The notes under the pieces were generated by a model. That model was given only the letters and a program-made list of their open reading frames with translations, had not been told where the DNA came from and did not search any database. Shown piece after piece: positions 43,955-62,254 of a stretch of DNA of 64,000 nucleotides. The stretch is from Bugula neritina (taxonomy: Eukaryota > Bryozoa > Gymnolaemata > Cheilostomatida > Bugulidae): contig OZ037765.1 of assembly GCA_964035545.1 (NCBI GenBank), forward strand, positions 14,936,698-15,000,697. The letters run 5' to 3'. The translations under genes and the position numbers were made by a program. How positions within the stretch are numbered: the stretch's first letter is position 1; the number at the start of each line of letters is the position of its first letter.

Positions 43955-46900
43955 TGAAATATGCTGTAACACACTGAAATATACTGCAAAATACTGAAAT
44001 ACACTGTAACATACTGAAATATACTGCAACATACTGAAATACACTGTAACATACTGAAATATACTGCAACATACTGCAACATACTAAAATACACTGTAAC
44101 GTACTGAAATACACAGCAACATACTGCAACATACTACAACATACTGAAATACGCTGTAACATATTGAATTACACTGCAACACATTGAAATATACTGCAAC
44201 ACACTGAAACATACGGCAACATACTGAAATATACTGCAACATACTGAATCATACAGCAACATACTGAAATATACTGCAACACATTTAAATATACTGCAAC
44301 ATATTGAAATATGCTGTAGCACCCTGAAATTCACTGCAACTTACTGAAATATAGTGTAATATACGGAATAGTACTGTAACATACTGAAATACACTGTAAC
44401 ACACTGAAATATGCTGTCACATACTGAAATATACTGTAAATTACTAGAATTATACTGCAACATACTGCAACATACTGAAATACACTGTAACCTACTGATA
44501 TACACTGCAATATACTACAACATACTGAAATACACTGTAACATATTGAAATACGCTGCAACACATTGAAATATACTGCAACATACCGAAATATATGGTAA
44601 ACTACTGAAATATACCGTAACACATCGAAAAATACTGCAACATACTGAAATATACTGTAACACACTGAAACATACTGCAACTTACTGAAATACATTGTAA
44701 CATACTGAAATATACTGCAACATACTGCAACATACTGAATTACACTGTAACATACTGATATACATTGCTATATACTACAACATACTGAAATACACTGTAA
44801 CATATTGAAATACGCTGCAACACATTGAAATATACTGCAACATACCGAAATATATAGTAAACTACAGAAATATACTGTAACACATCGGAAAATACTGCAA
44901 CATACTGAAATATACTGTAACACATTGAAATATACTGCAACATACTGAAATACATTGTAACATACTGAAATATACTGCAACATACTGCAACATACTGAAA
45001 TACACTGTAACATACTGAAATACACTGCAACATACTGCGACATACTGAAATACATTGGAACATATTGAAACACACTACAACACATTGAAATATACTGCAA
45101 CACACTGAAACATACAGCAACATACTGAAATATACTGCAACATAGTTAACTATAATGCAAGATACTGCAACATTCTGAAATACACTGTGACATATTGAAA
45201 TACACTGCAACATACTGCAACATACTGCAACATACTGAAATACACTGTAACATATTGAAGTGCACTGCAACACATTGAAATATACTGCAACACACTGAAA
45301 AATACTGCAACAAACCGAAATATATGGTAAACTACTGAAATATACTGTAACACATTGAAAAAAACTGCAACATACTGAAATATACTGTAACACACTGAAA
45401 AATACTGCAAAATACTGAAATACACTGTAACATACTGAAATACACTGTAACACACTGAAATATACTGCAACACACCGCAATATACTGAAACACGCTGTAA
45501 CATATTGAAATACACTGCAACACATTGAAATATACTGCAACACACTGAAACATACGGCAACATATTGAAATATACTGCAACACATTGAAATATACTGCAA
45601 CATACCGAAAATAACTGCAACTGTGCAATATAATGAAATATACTGCAAAAATACTGAAATGTACTGCAACAATTTGAAAGTTACTGTATGATACTGACAT
45701 ATACTGAAACACACTGAAACATACTGCAAGATACTGCAACATACTGAAACACACTATAACATACTGAAATACACTGCAACACACTGCAACATACTGCAAC
45801 ATACTGAATTACACTGTAACATATTGAAATACACTGCAATACATTGAAATTTACTGCAACACACTGAAACATACTGCAACATACTGAAATATACTGCAAC
45901 ATATCGAAGTATATTGTAATATACGGACATGTACTGTAACATACTGAAACATACTGAAACATACTGAAACATACTGAAATATACTTCAACATACTGAAAT
46001 ATACTGCAACATACTGCAACATACTGAAATTCACTGTAACATACTGAAACACACTGCAGCACATTGAAACAAACTGCAACAGACCTAAATATACGGTAAT
46101 ATACTGAAATATACTGTAACACATTGAAAAACACTGCAAGATACTGAAATATGCTGTAGTACACTGAAATACACTGCAACATACTGCAACATACTGAAAT
46201 ACACTGTAACCTACTGAAATACACTGCAACATACTACAACATACTGAAATACACTGTAACATTATGAATTACACAGCAACACATTGAAATATACTGCAAT
46301 ATACCGAAATATATGGTAAACAACTGAAATATACTGCAAAAATACTGAAATATACTGTAACATACTGAAAGATACTGCAACATACTGAAATACACTGTAA
46401 CATACTGAAATAAACGGCAACATACTGCAACATACTGTATTACACTGTAACGTACTGAAATACACAGCAACATACTGCAACATACTGCAACATACTGAAA
46501 TACGCTGTAACATATTGAATTACACTGCAACACATTGAAATATACTGCAACACACTGAAACATACGGCACGATACTGAAATATACTGCAACACACTGAAA
46601 CATACGGCAACATACTGAAATATACTGCAAAACATTGAAACATACTGCTACATACTGAAACATGCTGTAGCATACTGAAATACACTGCAACACACTGAAG
46701 TATACTGTAATATACAGAAATGTACTGTAACATACTGAAACATACGTCAACATACTGAAATGTACTCCAACATGCTGAATTATACTGCAACATACTGAAA
46801 TACACTGTAATATACTGAATTAAACTGCAACACATTGTAATATACTGCAACATACTGAATCATACAGCAACAAACTGAAATATACTGCAACACATTTAAA

Positions 46901-49900
46901 TATACTGCAACACATTGAAATATGCTGTAGCACCCTGAAATTCACTGCAACTTACTGAAATATAGTGTAATATACGGAATAGTACTGTAACATACTGAAA
47001 TATACTGTAACACACTGAAATATGCTGTCACATACTGAAATATACTGTAAATTACTAGAATTATACTGCAACATACTGCAACATACTGAATTACACTGTA
47101 ACATACTGATATACACTGCTATATACTACAACATACTGAAATACACTGTAACATATTGAAATACGCTGCAACACATTGAAATATACTGCAACATACCGAA
47201 ATATATAGTAAACTACTGAAATATACTGTAACACATCGAAAAATACTGCAACATACTGAAATATACTGTAACACATTGAAATATACTGCAACATACTGAA
47301 ATACATTGTAACATACTGAAATATACTGCAACACACTGAAGTATACTGTAATATACAGAAATGTACTGTAACATACTGAAACATACGTCAACATACTGAA
47401 ATGTACTCCAACATGCTGAACTATACTGCAACATACTGAAATACACTGTAATATACTGAATTAAACTGCAACACATTGTAATATACTGCAACATACTGAA
47501 TCATACAGCAACATACTGAAATATACTGCAACACATTTAAATATACTGCAACATATTGAAATATGCTGTAGCACCCTGAAATTCACTGCAACTTACTGAA
47601 ATATAGTGTAATATACGGAATAGTACTGTAACATACTGAAATATACTGTAACACACTGAAATATGCTGTCACATACTCAAATATACTGTAAATTACTAGA
47701 ATTATACTGCAACATACTGCAACATACTGAATTACACTGTAACATACTGATATACACTGCTATATACTACAACATACTGAAATACACTGCAACACATTGA
47801 AATATACTGCAACACACTGAAACATACGGCAACATATTGAAATATACTGCAACACATTGAAATATACTGCAACATACCGAAAATAACTGCAACTGTGCAA
47901 TATAATGAAATATACTGCAAAAATACTGAAATGTACTGCAACAATTTGAAAGTTACTGTATGATACTGACATATACTGAAACACACTGAAACATACTGCA
48001 AGATACTGCAACATACTGAAACACACTATAACATACTGAAATACACTGCAACATACTGCAACATACTGCAACATACTGAATTACACTGTAACATATTGAA
48101 ATACACTGCAATACATTGAAATTTACTGCAACACACTGAAACATACTGCAACATACTGAAATATACTGCAACATATCGAAGTATATTGTAATATACGGAC
48201 ATGTACTGTAACATACTGAAACATACTGAAACATACTGAAACATACTGAAATATACTTCAACATACTGAAATATACTGCAACATACTGCAACATACTGAA
48301 ATACACTGTAACATACTGAAACACACTGCAACACATTGAAACAAACTGCAACAGACCTAAATATACGGTAATATACTGAAATATACTGTAACACATTGAA
48401 AAACACTGCAAGATACTGAAATATGCTGTAGCACACTGAAATACACTGCAACATACTGAAATACACTGTAAAATACTGAAATACACTGCAACATACTGCA
48501 ACATACTGAAATACACTGTAACCTACTGAAATACACTGCAACATACTACAACATACTGAAATACACTGTAACATTATGAATTACACAGCAACACATTGAA
48601 ATATACTGCAATATACCGAAATATATGGTAAACAACTGAAATATACTGCAAAAATACTGAAATATACTGTAACACACTGAAATATGCTGTCACATACTGA
48701 AATATACTGTAAATTACTAGAATTATACTGCAACATACTGCAACATACTGAATTACACTGTAACATACTGATATACACTGCTATATACTACAACATACTG
48801 AAATACACTGTAACATATTGAAATACGCTGCAACACATTGAAATATACTGCAACATACCGAAATATATAGTAAACTACTGAAATATACTGTAACACATCG
48901 AAAAATACTGCAACATACTGAAATATACTGTAACACATTGAAATATACTGCAACATACTGAAATACATTGTAACATACTGAAATATACTGCAACATACTG
49001 CAACATACTGAAATACACTGTAACATACTGAAATACACTGCAACATACTGCGACATACTGAAATACATTGGAACATATTGAAACACACTACAACACATTG
49101 AAATATACTGCAACACACTGAAACATACAGCAACATACTGAAATATACTGCAACATAGTTAACTATAATGCAAGATACTGCAACATTCTGAAATACACTG
49201 TCACATATTGAAATACACTGCAACATACTGCAACATACTGCAGCATACTGAAATACACTGTAACATATTGAAGTGCACTGCAACACATTGAAATATACTG
49301 CAACACACTGAAACATACGGCAACATACTGAAGTATACTGCAACACATTGAAAAATACTGCAACATACCGAAATATATGGTAAACTACTGAAATATACTG
49401 TAACACATTGAAAAAAACTGCAACATACTGAAATATACTGTAACACACTGAAATATACTGCAAAATACTGAAATACACTGTAACATACTGAAATACACTG
49501 TAACACACTGAAATATACTGCAACACACCGCAATATACTGAAACACGCTGTAACATACTGAAATACACTGCAACATACTACAACATATTGAAATACACTG
49601 CAACACATTGAAATATACTGCAACACACTGAAACATACGGCAACATATTGAAATATACTGCAACACATTGAAATATACTGCAACATACCGAAAATAACTG
49701 CAACTGTGCAATATAATGAAATATACTGCAAAAATACTGAAATGTACTGCAACAATTTGAAAGTTACTGTATGATACTGACATATACTGAAACACACTGA
49801 AACATACTGTAAGATACTGCAACATACTGAAACACACTATAACATACTGAAATACACTGCAACATACTGCAACATACTGCAACATACTGAATTACACTGT

Positions 49901-52900
49901 AACATATTGAAATACACTGCAATACATTGAAATTTACTGCAACACACTGAAACATACTGCAACATACTGAAATATACTGCAACATATCGAAGTATATTGT
50001 AATATACGGACATGTACTGTAACATACTGAAACATACTGAAATATACTGCAACATACTGAAATATACTTCAACATACTGAAATATACTGCAACATACTGC
50101 AACATACTGAAATACACTGTAACATACTGAAACACACTGCAACACATTGAAACAAACTGCAACAGACCTAAATATACGGTAATATACTGAAATATACTGT
50201 AACACATTGAAAAACACTGCAAGATACTGAAATATGCTGTAGCACACTGAAATACACTGCAACATACTGAAATACACTGTAAAATACTGAAATACACTGC
50301 AACATACTGCAACATACTGAAATACACTGTAACCTACTGAAATACACTGCAACATACTACAACATACTGAAATACACTGTAACATTATGAATTACACAGC
50401 AACACATTGAAATATACTGCAATATACCGAAATATATGGTAAACAACTGAAATATACTGCAAAAATACTGAAATATACTGTAACATACTGAAAGATACTG
50501 CAACATACTGAAATACACTGTAACATACTGAAATAAACGGCAACATACTGCAACATACTGTATTACACTGTAACATCTTGAAATACACTGCAACACATTG
50601 AAAGTTACTGCAACATACTGAAACATACTGCAACATACTGAAATATACTGCAACATATCGAAGTATATTGTAATATACGGACATGCACTGTAACATACTG
50701 AAACATACTGAAACATACTGAAACATACTGAAATATACTGGAACGTACCGAAATATACTTCAACATACTAAAATACACTGCAACATACTGCACCATACTG
50801 AAATACACTGCAACACATTGAAGTATACTGTAATATACAGAAATGTACTGTAACATACTGAAACATACGTCAACATACTGAAATGTACTGCAACATGCCG
50901 AACTATACTGCAAGATACTGAAACATACTGCAACATACTGAAATACACTGCAACATATCGAAGTATATCGTAATATACGGACATGCACTGTAACATACTG
51001 AAACAAACTGAAACATACTGAAATATACTGGAACATACCAAAATATACTTCAACATATTGAAATATGCTGCAACATACTGCAACATACTGAAACACACTG
51101 TAACATACTGAAATACACTGCAACACATCGGAATAAACTGCAACATACCTAAATATACGGTAATATACTCAAATATACTGTTCACATTGAAAAACACTGC
51201 AACATACTGAAATTTGCTGTAGCACAGTGAAATTCAGTGCAACCCACTGAAATATAGTGTAATATACGGAAATGTACTTTAACATACTGAAATATACTGT
51301 AACACACTGGAATATACTGTCACATACTGAAATACACTGTAAAATACTGAAATATATTGCAACATAGTGCAACATACTGAAATACACTGTAATCTACTGA
51401 TATACACTGCAATATACTACAACATACTGAAATACACTGTAGCATATTGAAATACACTGCAACACATTGAAATATACTGCAACATACCAAAATATATGGT
51501 AAACTACTGAAATATACTGTATCACATTGAAAAATACTGCAACATACTGAAATATGCTGTAACACACTGAAATATACTGCAAAATACTGAAATACACTGT
51601 AATATACTGAAATATACTGCAACATACTGAAATACACTGTAACATACTGAAATATACTGCAACATACTGCAACATACTGAAATACACTGTAACGTACTGA
51701 AATACACAGCAACATACTGCAACATACTGCAACATACTGAAATACGCTGTAACATATTGAATTACACTGCAACACATTGAAATATACTGCAACACACTGA
51801 AACATACGGCAACATACTGAAATATACTGCAACACACTGAAACATACGGCAACATACTGAAATATACTGCAAAACATTGAAATATACTGCTACATACTGA
51901 AACATGCTGTAGCATACTGAAATACACTGCAACACACTGAAGTATACTGTAATATACAGAAATGTACTGTAACATACTGGAACATACGTCAACATACTGA
52001 AATGTACTCCAACATGCTGAACTATACTGCAACATACTGAAATACACTGTAATATACTGAATTAAACTGCAACACATTGCAATATACTGCAACATACTGA
52101 ATCATACGGCAACATACTGAAATATACTGCAACACATTGAAATATACTGCAACATATTGAAATATGCTGTAGCACCCTGAAATTCACTGCAACTTACTGA
52201 AATATAGTGTATTATACGGAATAGTACTGTAACATACTGAAATATACTGTAACACACTGAAATATGCTGTCACATACTGAAATATACTGTAAATTACTAG
52301 AATTATACTGCAACATACTGCAACATACTAAAAATACACTGTAACCTACTGATATACACTGCAATATACTACAACATACTGAAATACACTGTAACATATT
52401 GAAATACGCTGCAACACATTGAAATATACTGCAACATACCGAAATATATGGTAAACTACTGAAATATACTGTAACACATCGAAAAACACTGCAACATACT
52501 GAAATATACTGTAACACACTGAAATATACTGCAACATACTGAAATACATTGTCACATACTGAAATATACTGCAACATACTGCAACATACTGAAATACACT
52601 GTAACATACTGAAATACACTGCAACATACTGCGACATACTGAAATACATTGGAACATATTGAAACACACTACAACACATTGAAATATACTGCAACACACT
52701 GAAACATACAGCAACATACTGAAATATACTGCGACACATTGAAATATACTGCAACATAGTTAACTATAATGCAAGATACTGCAACATTCTGAAATACACT
52801 GTGACATATTGAAATACACTGCAACATACTGCAACATACTGCAACATACTGAAATACACTGTAACATATTGAAGTGCACTGCAACACATTGAAATATACT

Positions 52901-53089
52901 GCAACACACTGAAACATACGGCAACATACTGAAGTATACTGCAACACATTGAAAAATACTGCAACATACCGAAATATATGGTAAACTACTGAAATATACT
53001 GTAACACATTGAAAAAAACTGCAACATACTGAAATATACTGTAACACACTGAAATATACTGCAAAATACTGAAATACACTGTAACATAC
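43955..53089 (+). repeat. 9.1-kb tandem duplication, unit 1
   Basis: First of two directly adjacent near-identical units. The offset to unit 2 is 9,135 bp up to about 45,500 and 9,165 bp afterwards, because unit 1 lacks 30 bp (three monomers) near 45,500. Anchors at 44,331, 44,740, 45,681, 47,953, 50,605, 51,394 and 52,346 agree. The end of unit 1 coincides with the start of unit 2. Confidence 0.87.
47880..48640 (+). repeat. Internal repeat at offset 1,811 within the 9.1-kb unit
   Basis: Matches about 49,691-50,451 with a constant 1,811-bp offset, including the partial divergent segment at its left edge. The same pair occurs in unit 2 near 57,050 and 58,856, so it predates the 9.1-kb duplication. 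Confidence 0.75.
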
Positions 53090-56000
53090 TGAAATATGCT
53101 GTAACACACTGAAATATACTGCAAAATACTGAAATACACTGTAACATACTGAAATATACTGCAACATACTGAAATACACTGTAACATACTGAAATATACT
53201 GCAACATACTGCAACATACTAAAATACACTGTAACGTACTGAAATACACAGCAACATACTGCAACATACTACAACATACTGAAATACGCTGTAACATATT
53301 GAATTACACTGCAACACATTGAAATATACTGCAACACACTGAAACATACGGCAACATACTGAAATATACTGCAACATACTGAATCATACAGCAACATACT
53401 GAAATATACTGCAACACATTTAAATATACTGCAACATATTGAAATATGCTGTAGCACCCTGAAATTCACTGCAACTTACTGAAATATAGTGTAATATACG
53501 GAATAGTACTGTAACATACTGAAATACACTGTAACACACTGAAATATGCTGTCACATACTGAAATATACTGTAAATTACTAGAATTATACTGCAACATAC
53601 TGCAACATACTGAAATACACTGTAACCTACTGATATACACTGCAATATACTACAACATACTGAAATACACTGTAACATATTGAAATACGCTGCAACACAT
53701 TGAAATATACTGCAACATACCGAAATATATGGTAAACTACTGAAATATACCGTAACACATCGAAAAATACTGCAACATACTGAAATATACTGTAACACAC
53801 TGAAACATACTGCAACTTACTGAAATACATTGTAACATACTGAAATATACTGCAACATACTGCAACATACTGAATTACACTGTAACATACTGATATACAT
53901 TGCTATATACTACAACATACTGAAATACACTGTAACATATTGAAATACGCTGCAACACATTGAAATATACTGCAACATACCGAAATATATAGTAAACTAC
54001 AGAAATATACTGTAACACATCGGAAAATACTGCAACATACTGAAATATACTGTAACACATTGAAATATACTGCAACATACTGAAATACATTGTAACATAC
54101 TGAAATATACTGCAACATACTGCAACATACTGAAATACACTGTAACATACTGAAATACACTGCAACATACTGCGACATACTGAAATACATTGGAACATAT
54201 TGAAACACACTACAACACATTGAAATATACTGCAACACACTGAAACATACAGCAACATACTGAAATATACTGCAACATAGTTAACTATAATGCAAGATAC
54301 TGCAACATTCTGAAATACACTGTGACATATTGAAATACACTGCAACATACTGCAACATACTGCAACATACTGAAATACACTGTAACATATTGAAGTGCAC
54401 TGCAACACATTGAAATATACTGCAACACACTGAAAAATACTGCAACAAACCGAAATATATGGTAAACTACTGAAATATACTGTAACACATTGAAAAAAAC
54501 TGCAACATACTGAAATATACTGTAACACACTGAAAAATACTGCAAAATACTGAAATACACTGTAACATACTGAAATACACTGTAACACACTGAAATATAC
54601 TGCAACACACCGCAATATACTGAAACACGCTGTAACATACTGAAATACACTGCAACATGCTACAACATATTGAAATACACTGCAACACATTGAAATATAC
54701 TGCAACACACTGAAACATACGGCAACATATTGAAATATACTGCAACACATTGAAATATACTGCAACATACCGAAAATAACTGCAACTGTGCAATATAATG
54801 AAATATACTGCAAAAATACTGAAATGTACTGCAACAATTTGAAAGTTACTGTATGATACTGACATATACTGAAACACACTGAAACATACTGCAAGATACT
54901 GCAACATACTGAAACACACTATAACATACTGAAATACACTGCAACACACTGCAACATACTGCAACATACTGAATTACACTGTAACATATTGAAATACACT
55001 GCAATACATTGAAATTTACTGCAACACACTGAAACATACTGCAACATACTGAAATATACTGCAACATATCGAAGTATATTGTAATATACGGACATGTACT
55101 GTAACATACTGAAACATACTGAAACATACTGAAACATACTGAAATATACTTCAACATACTGAAATATACTGCAACATACTGCAACATACTGAAATTCACT
55201 GTAACATACTGAAACACACTGCAGCACATTGAAACAAACTGCAACAGACCTAAATATACGGTAATATACTGAAATATACTGTAACACATTGAAAAACACT
55301 GCAAGATACTGAAATATGCTGTAGTACACTGAAATACACTGCAACATACTGCAACATACTGAAATACACTGTAACCTACTGAAATACACTGCAACATACT
55401 ACAACATACTGAAATACACTGTAACATTATGAATTACACAGCAACACATTGAAATATACTGCAATATACCGAAATATATGGTAAACAACTGAAATATACT
55501 GCAAAAATACTGAAATATACTGTAACATACTGAAAGATACTGCAACATACTGAAATACACTGTAACATACTGAAATAAACGGCAACATACTGCAACATAC
55601 TGTATTACACTGTAACGTACTGAAATACACAGCAACATACTGCAACATACTGCAACATACTGAAATACGCTGTAACATATTGAATTACACTGCAACACAT
55701 TGAAATATACTGCAACACACTGAAACATACGGCACCATACTGAAATATACTGCAACACACTGAAACATACGGCAACATACTGAAATATACTGCAAAACAT
55801 TGAAACATACTGCTACATACTGAAACATGCTGTAGCATACTGAAATACACTGCAACACACTGAAGTATACTGTAATATACAGAAATGTACTGTAACATAC
55901 TGAAACATACGTCAACATACTGAAATGTACTCCAACATGCTGAATTATACTGCAACATACTGAAATACACTGTAATATACTGAATTAAACTGCAACACAT

Positions 56001-59000
56001 TGTAATATACTGCAACATACTGAATCATACAGCAACAAACTGAAATATACTGCAACACATTTAAATATACTGCAACACATTGAAATATGCTGTAGCACCC
56101 TGAAATTCACTGCAACTTACTGAAATATAGTGTAATATACGGAATAGTACTGTAACATACTGAAATATACTGTAACACACTGAAATATGCTGTCACATAC
56201 TGAAATATACTGTAAATTACTAGAATTATACTGCAACATACTGCAACATACTGAATTACACTGTAACATACTGATATACACTGCTATATACTACAACATA
56301 CTGAAATACACTGTAACATATTGAAATACGCTGCAACACATTGAAATATACTGCAACATACCGAAATATATAGTAAACTACTGAAATATACTGTAACACA
56401 TCGAAAAATACTGCAACATACTGAAATATACTGTAACACATTGAAATATACTGCAACATACTGAAATACATTGTAACATACTGAAATATACTGCAACACA
56501 CTGAAGTATACTGTAATATACAGAAATGTACTGTAACATACTGAAACATACGTCAACATACTGAAATGTACTCCAACATGCTGAACTATACTGCAACATA
56601 CTGAAATACACTGTAATATACTGAATTAAACTGCAACACATTGTAATATACTGCAACATACTGAATCATACAGCAACATACTGAAATATACTGCAACACA
56701 TTTAAATATACTGCAACATATTGAAATATGCTGTAGCACCCTGAAATTCACTGCAACTTACTGAAATATAGTGTAATATACGGAATAGTACTGTAACATA
56801 CTGAAATATACTGTAACACACTGAAATATGCTGTCACATACTCAAATATACTGTAAATTACTAGAATTATACTGCAACATACTGCAACATACTGAATTAC
56901 ACTGTAACATACTGATATACACTGCTATATACTACAACATACTGAAATACACTGCAACACATTGAAATATACTGCAACACACTGAAACATACGGCAACAT
57001 ATTGAAATATACTGCAACACATTGAAATATACTGCAACATACCGAAAATAACTGCAACTGTGCAATATAATGAAATATACTGCAAAAAGACTGAAATGTA
57101 CTGCAACAATTTGAAAGTTACTGTATGATACTGACATATACTGAAACACACTGAAACATACTGCAAGATACTGCAACATACTGAAACACACTATAACATA
57201 CTGAAATACACTGCAACATACTGCAACATACTGCAACATACTGAATTACACTGTAACATATTGAAATACACTGCAATACATTGAAATTTACTGCAACACA
57301 CTGAAACATACTGCAACATACTGAAATATACTGCAACATATCGAAGTATATTGTAATATACGGACATGTACTGTAACATACTGAAACATACTGAAACATA
57401 CTGAAACATACTGAAATATACTTCAACATACTGAAATATACTGCAACATACTGCAACATACTGAAATACACTGTAACATACTGAAACACACTGCAACACA
57501 TTGAAACAAACTGCAACAGACCTAAATATACGGTAATATACTGAAATATACTGTAACACATTGAAAAACACTGCAAGATACTGAAATATGCTGTAGCACA
57601 CTGAAATACACTGCAACATACTGAAATACACTGTAAAATACTGAAATACACTGCAACATACTGCAACATACTGAAATACACTGTAACCTACTGAAATACA
57701 CTGCAACATACTACAACATACTGAAATACACTGTAACATTATGAATTACACAGCAACACATTGAAATATACTGCAATATACCGAAATATATGGTAAACAA
57801 CTGAAATATACTGCAAAAATACTGAAATATACTGTAACACACTGAAATATGCTGTCACATACTGAAATATACTGTAAATTACTAGAATTATACTGCAACA
57901 TACTGCAACATACTGAATTACACTGTAACATACTGATATACACTGCTATATACTACAACATACTGAAATACACTGTAACATATTGAAATACGCTGCAACA
58001 CATTGAAATATACTGCAACATACCGAAATATATAGTAAACTACTGAAATATACTGTAACACATCGAAAAATACTGCAACATACTGAAATATACTGTAACA
58101 CATTGAAATATACTGCAACATACTGAAATACATTGTAACATACTGAAATATACTGCAACATACTGCAACATACTGAAATACACTGTAACATACTGAAATA
58201 CACTGCAACATACTGCGACATACTGAAATACATTGGAACATATTGAAACACACTACAACACATTGAAATATACTGCAACACACTGAAACATACAGCAACA
58301 TACTGAAATATACTGCAACATAGTTAACTATAATGCAAGATACTGCAACATTCTGAAATACACTGTCACATATTGAAATACACTGCAACATACTGCAACA
58401 TACTGCAGCATACTGAAATACACTGTAACATATTGAAGTGCACTGCAACACATTGAAATATACTGCAACACACTGAAACATACGGCAACATACTGAAGTA
58501 TACTGCAACACATTGAAAAATACTGCAACATACCGAAATATATGGTAAACTACTGAAATATACTGTAACACATTGAAAAAAACTGCAACATACTGAAATA
58601 TACTGTAACACACTGAAATATACTGCAAAATACTGAAATACACTGTAACATACTGAAATACACTGTAACACACTGAAATATACTGCAACACACCGCAATA
58701 TACTGAAACACGCTGTAACATACTGAAATACACTGCAACATACTACAACATATTGAAATACACTGCAACACATTGAAATATACTGCAACACACTGAAACA
58801 TACGGCAACATATTGAAATATACTGCAACACATTGAAATATACTGCAACATACCGAAAATAACTGCAACTGTGCAATATAATGAAATATACTGCAAAAAT
58901 ACTGAAATGTACTGCAACAATTTGAAAGTTACTGTATGATACTGACATATACTGAAACACACTGAAACATACTGTAAGATACTGCAACATACTGAAACAC

Positions 59001-62000
59001 ACTATAACATACTGAAATACACTGCAACATACTGCAACATACTGCAACATACTGAATTACACTGTAACATATTGAAATACACTGCAATACATTGAAATTT
59101 ACTGCAACACACTGAAACATACTGCAACATACTGAAATATACTGCAACATATCGAAGTATATTGTAATATACGGACATGTACTGTAACATACTGAAACAT
59201 ACTGAAATATACTGCAACATACTGAAATATACTTCAACATACTGAAATATACTGCAACATACTGCAACATACTGAAATACACTGTAACATACTGAAACAC
59301 ACTGCAACACATTGAAACAAACTGCAACAGACCTAAATATACGGTAATATACTGAAATATACTGTAACACATTGAAAAACACTGCAAGATACTGAAATAT
59401 GCTGTAGCACACTGAAATACACTGCAACATACTGAAATACACTGTAAAATACTGAAATACACTGCAACATACTGCAACATACTGAAATACACTGTAACCT
59501 ACTGAAATACACTGCAACATACTACAACATACTGAAATACACTGTAACATTATGAATTACACAGCAACACATTGAAATATACTGCAATATACCGAAATAT
59601 ATGGTAAACAACTGAAATATACTGCAAAAATACTGAAATATACTGTAACATACTGAAAGATACTGCAACATACTGAAATACACTGTAACATACTGAAATA
59701 AACGGCAACATACTGCAACATACTGTATTACACTGTAACATCTTGAAATACACTGCAACACATTGAAAGTTACTGCAACATACTGAAACATACTGCAACA
59801 TACTGAAATATACTGCAACATATCGAAGTATATTGTAATATACGGACATGCACTGTAACATACTGAAACATACTGAAACATACTGAAACATACTGAAATA
59901 TACTGGAACGTACCGAAATATACTTCAACATACTAAAATACACTGCAACATACTGCACCATACTGAAATACACTGCAACACATTGAAGTATACTGTAATA
60001 TACAGAAATGTACTGTAACATACTGAAACATACGTCAACATACTGAAATGTACTGCAACATGCCGAACTATACTGCAAGATACTGAAACATACTGCAACA
60101 TACTGAAATACACTGCAACATATCGAAGTATATCGTAATATACGGACATGCACTGTAACATACTGAAACAAACTGAAACATACTGAAATATACTGGAACA
60201 TACCAAAATATACTTCAACATATTGAAATATGCTGCAACATACTGCAACATACTGAAACACACTGTAACATACTGAAATACACTGCAACACATCGGAATA
60301 AACTGCAACATACCTAAATATACGGTAATATACTCAAATATACTGTTCACATTGAAAAACACTGCAACATACTGAAATTTGCTGTAGCACAGTGAAATTC
60401 AGTGCAACCCACTGAAATATAGTGTAATATACGGAAATGTACTTTAACATACTGAAATATACTGTAACACACTGGAATATACTGTCACATACTGAAATAC
60501 ACTGTAAAATACTGAAATATATTGCAACATAGTGCAACATACTGAAATACACTGTAATCTACTGATATACACTGCAATATACTACAACATACTGAAATAC
60601 ACTGTAGCATATTGAAATACACTGCAACACATTGAAATATACTGCAACATACCGAAATATATGGTAAACTACTGAAATATACTGTATCACATTGAAAAAT
60701 ACTGCAACATACTGAAATATGCTGTAACACACTGAAATATACTGCAAAATACTGAAATACACTGTAATATACTGAAATATACTGCAACATACTGAAATAC
60801 ACTGTAACATACTGAAATATACTGCAACATACTGCAACATACTGAAATACACTGTAACGTACTGAAATACACAGCAACATACTGCAACATACTGCAACAT
60901 ACTGAAATACGCTGTAACATATTGAATTACACTGCAACACATTGAAATATACTGCAACACACTGAAACATACGGCAACATACTGAAATATACTGCAACAC
61001 ACTGAAACATACGGCAACATACTGAAATATACTGCAAAACATTGAAATATACTGCTACATACTGAAACATGCTGTAGCATACTGAAATACACTGCAACAC
61101 ACTGAAGTATACTGTAATATACAGAAATGTACTGTAACATACTGGAACATACGTCAACATACTGAAATGTACTCCAACATGCTGAACTATACTGCAACAT
61201 ACTGAAATACACTGTAATATACTGAATTAAACTGCAACACATTGCAATATACTGCAACATACTGAATCATACGGCAACATACTGAAATATACTGCAACAC
61301 ATTGAAATATACTGCAACATATTGAAATATGCTGTAGCACCCTGAAATTCACTGCAACTTACTGAAATATAGTGTATTATACGGAATAGTACTGTAACAT
61401 ACTGAAATATACTGTAACACACTGAAATATGCTGTCACATACTGAAATATACTGTAAATTACTAGAATTATACTGCAACATACTGCAACATACTAAAAAT
61501 ACACTGTAACCTACTGATATACACTGCAATATACTACAACATACTGAAATACACTGTAACATATTGAAATACGCTGCAACACATTGAAATATACTGCAAC
61601 ATACCGAAATATATGGTAAACTACTGAAATATACTGTAACACATCGAAAAATACTGCAACATACTGAAATATACTGTAACACACTGAAATATACTGCAAC
61701 ATACTGAAATACATTGTCACATACTGAAATATACTGCAACATACTGCAACATACTGAAATACACTGTAACATACTGAAATACACTGCAACATACTGCGAC
61801 ATACTGAAATACATTGGAACATATTGAAACACACTACAACACATTGAAATATACTGCAACACACTGAAACATACAGCAACATACTGAAATATACTGCGAC
61901 ACATTGAAATATACTGCAACATAGTTAACTATAATGCAAGATACTGCAACATTCTGAAATACACTGTGACATATTGAAATACACTGCAACATACTGCAAC

Positions 62001-62254
62001 ATACTGCAACATACTGAAATACACTGTAACATATTGAAGTGCACTGCAACACATTGAAATATACTGCAACACACTGAAACATACGGCAACATACTGAAGT
62101 ATACTGCAACACATTGAAAAATACTGCAACATACCGAAATATATGGTAAACTACTGAAATATACTGTAACACATTGAAAAAAACTGCAACATACTGAAAT
62201 ATACTGTAACACACTGAAATATACTGCAAAATACTGAAATACACTGTAACATAC
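53090..62254 (+). repeat. 9.1-kb tandem duplication, unit 2
   Basis: Second unit, 9,165 bp long. Very few base differences from unit 1 are visible, such as a single base near 46,570 versus 55,735. Similarity stops at about 62,257. Beyond it the array rejoins at about 62,400 with sequence also found near 48,060 and 57,225. Confidence 0.87.
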
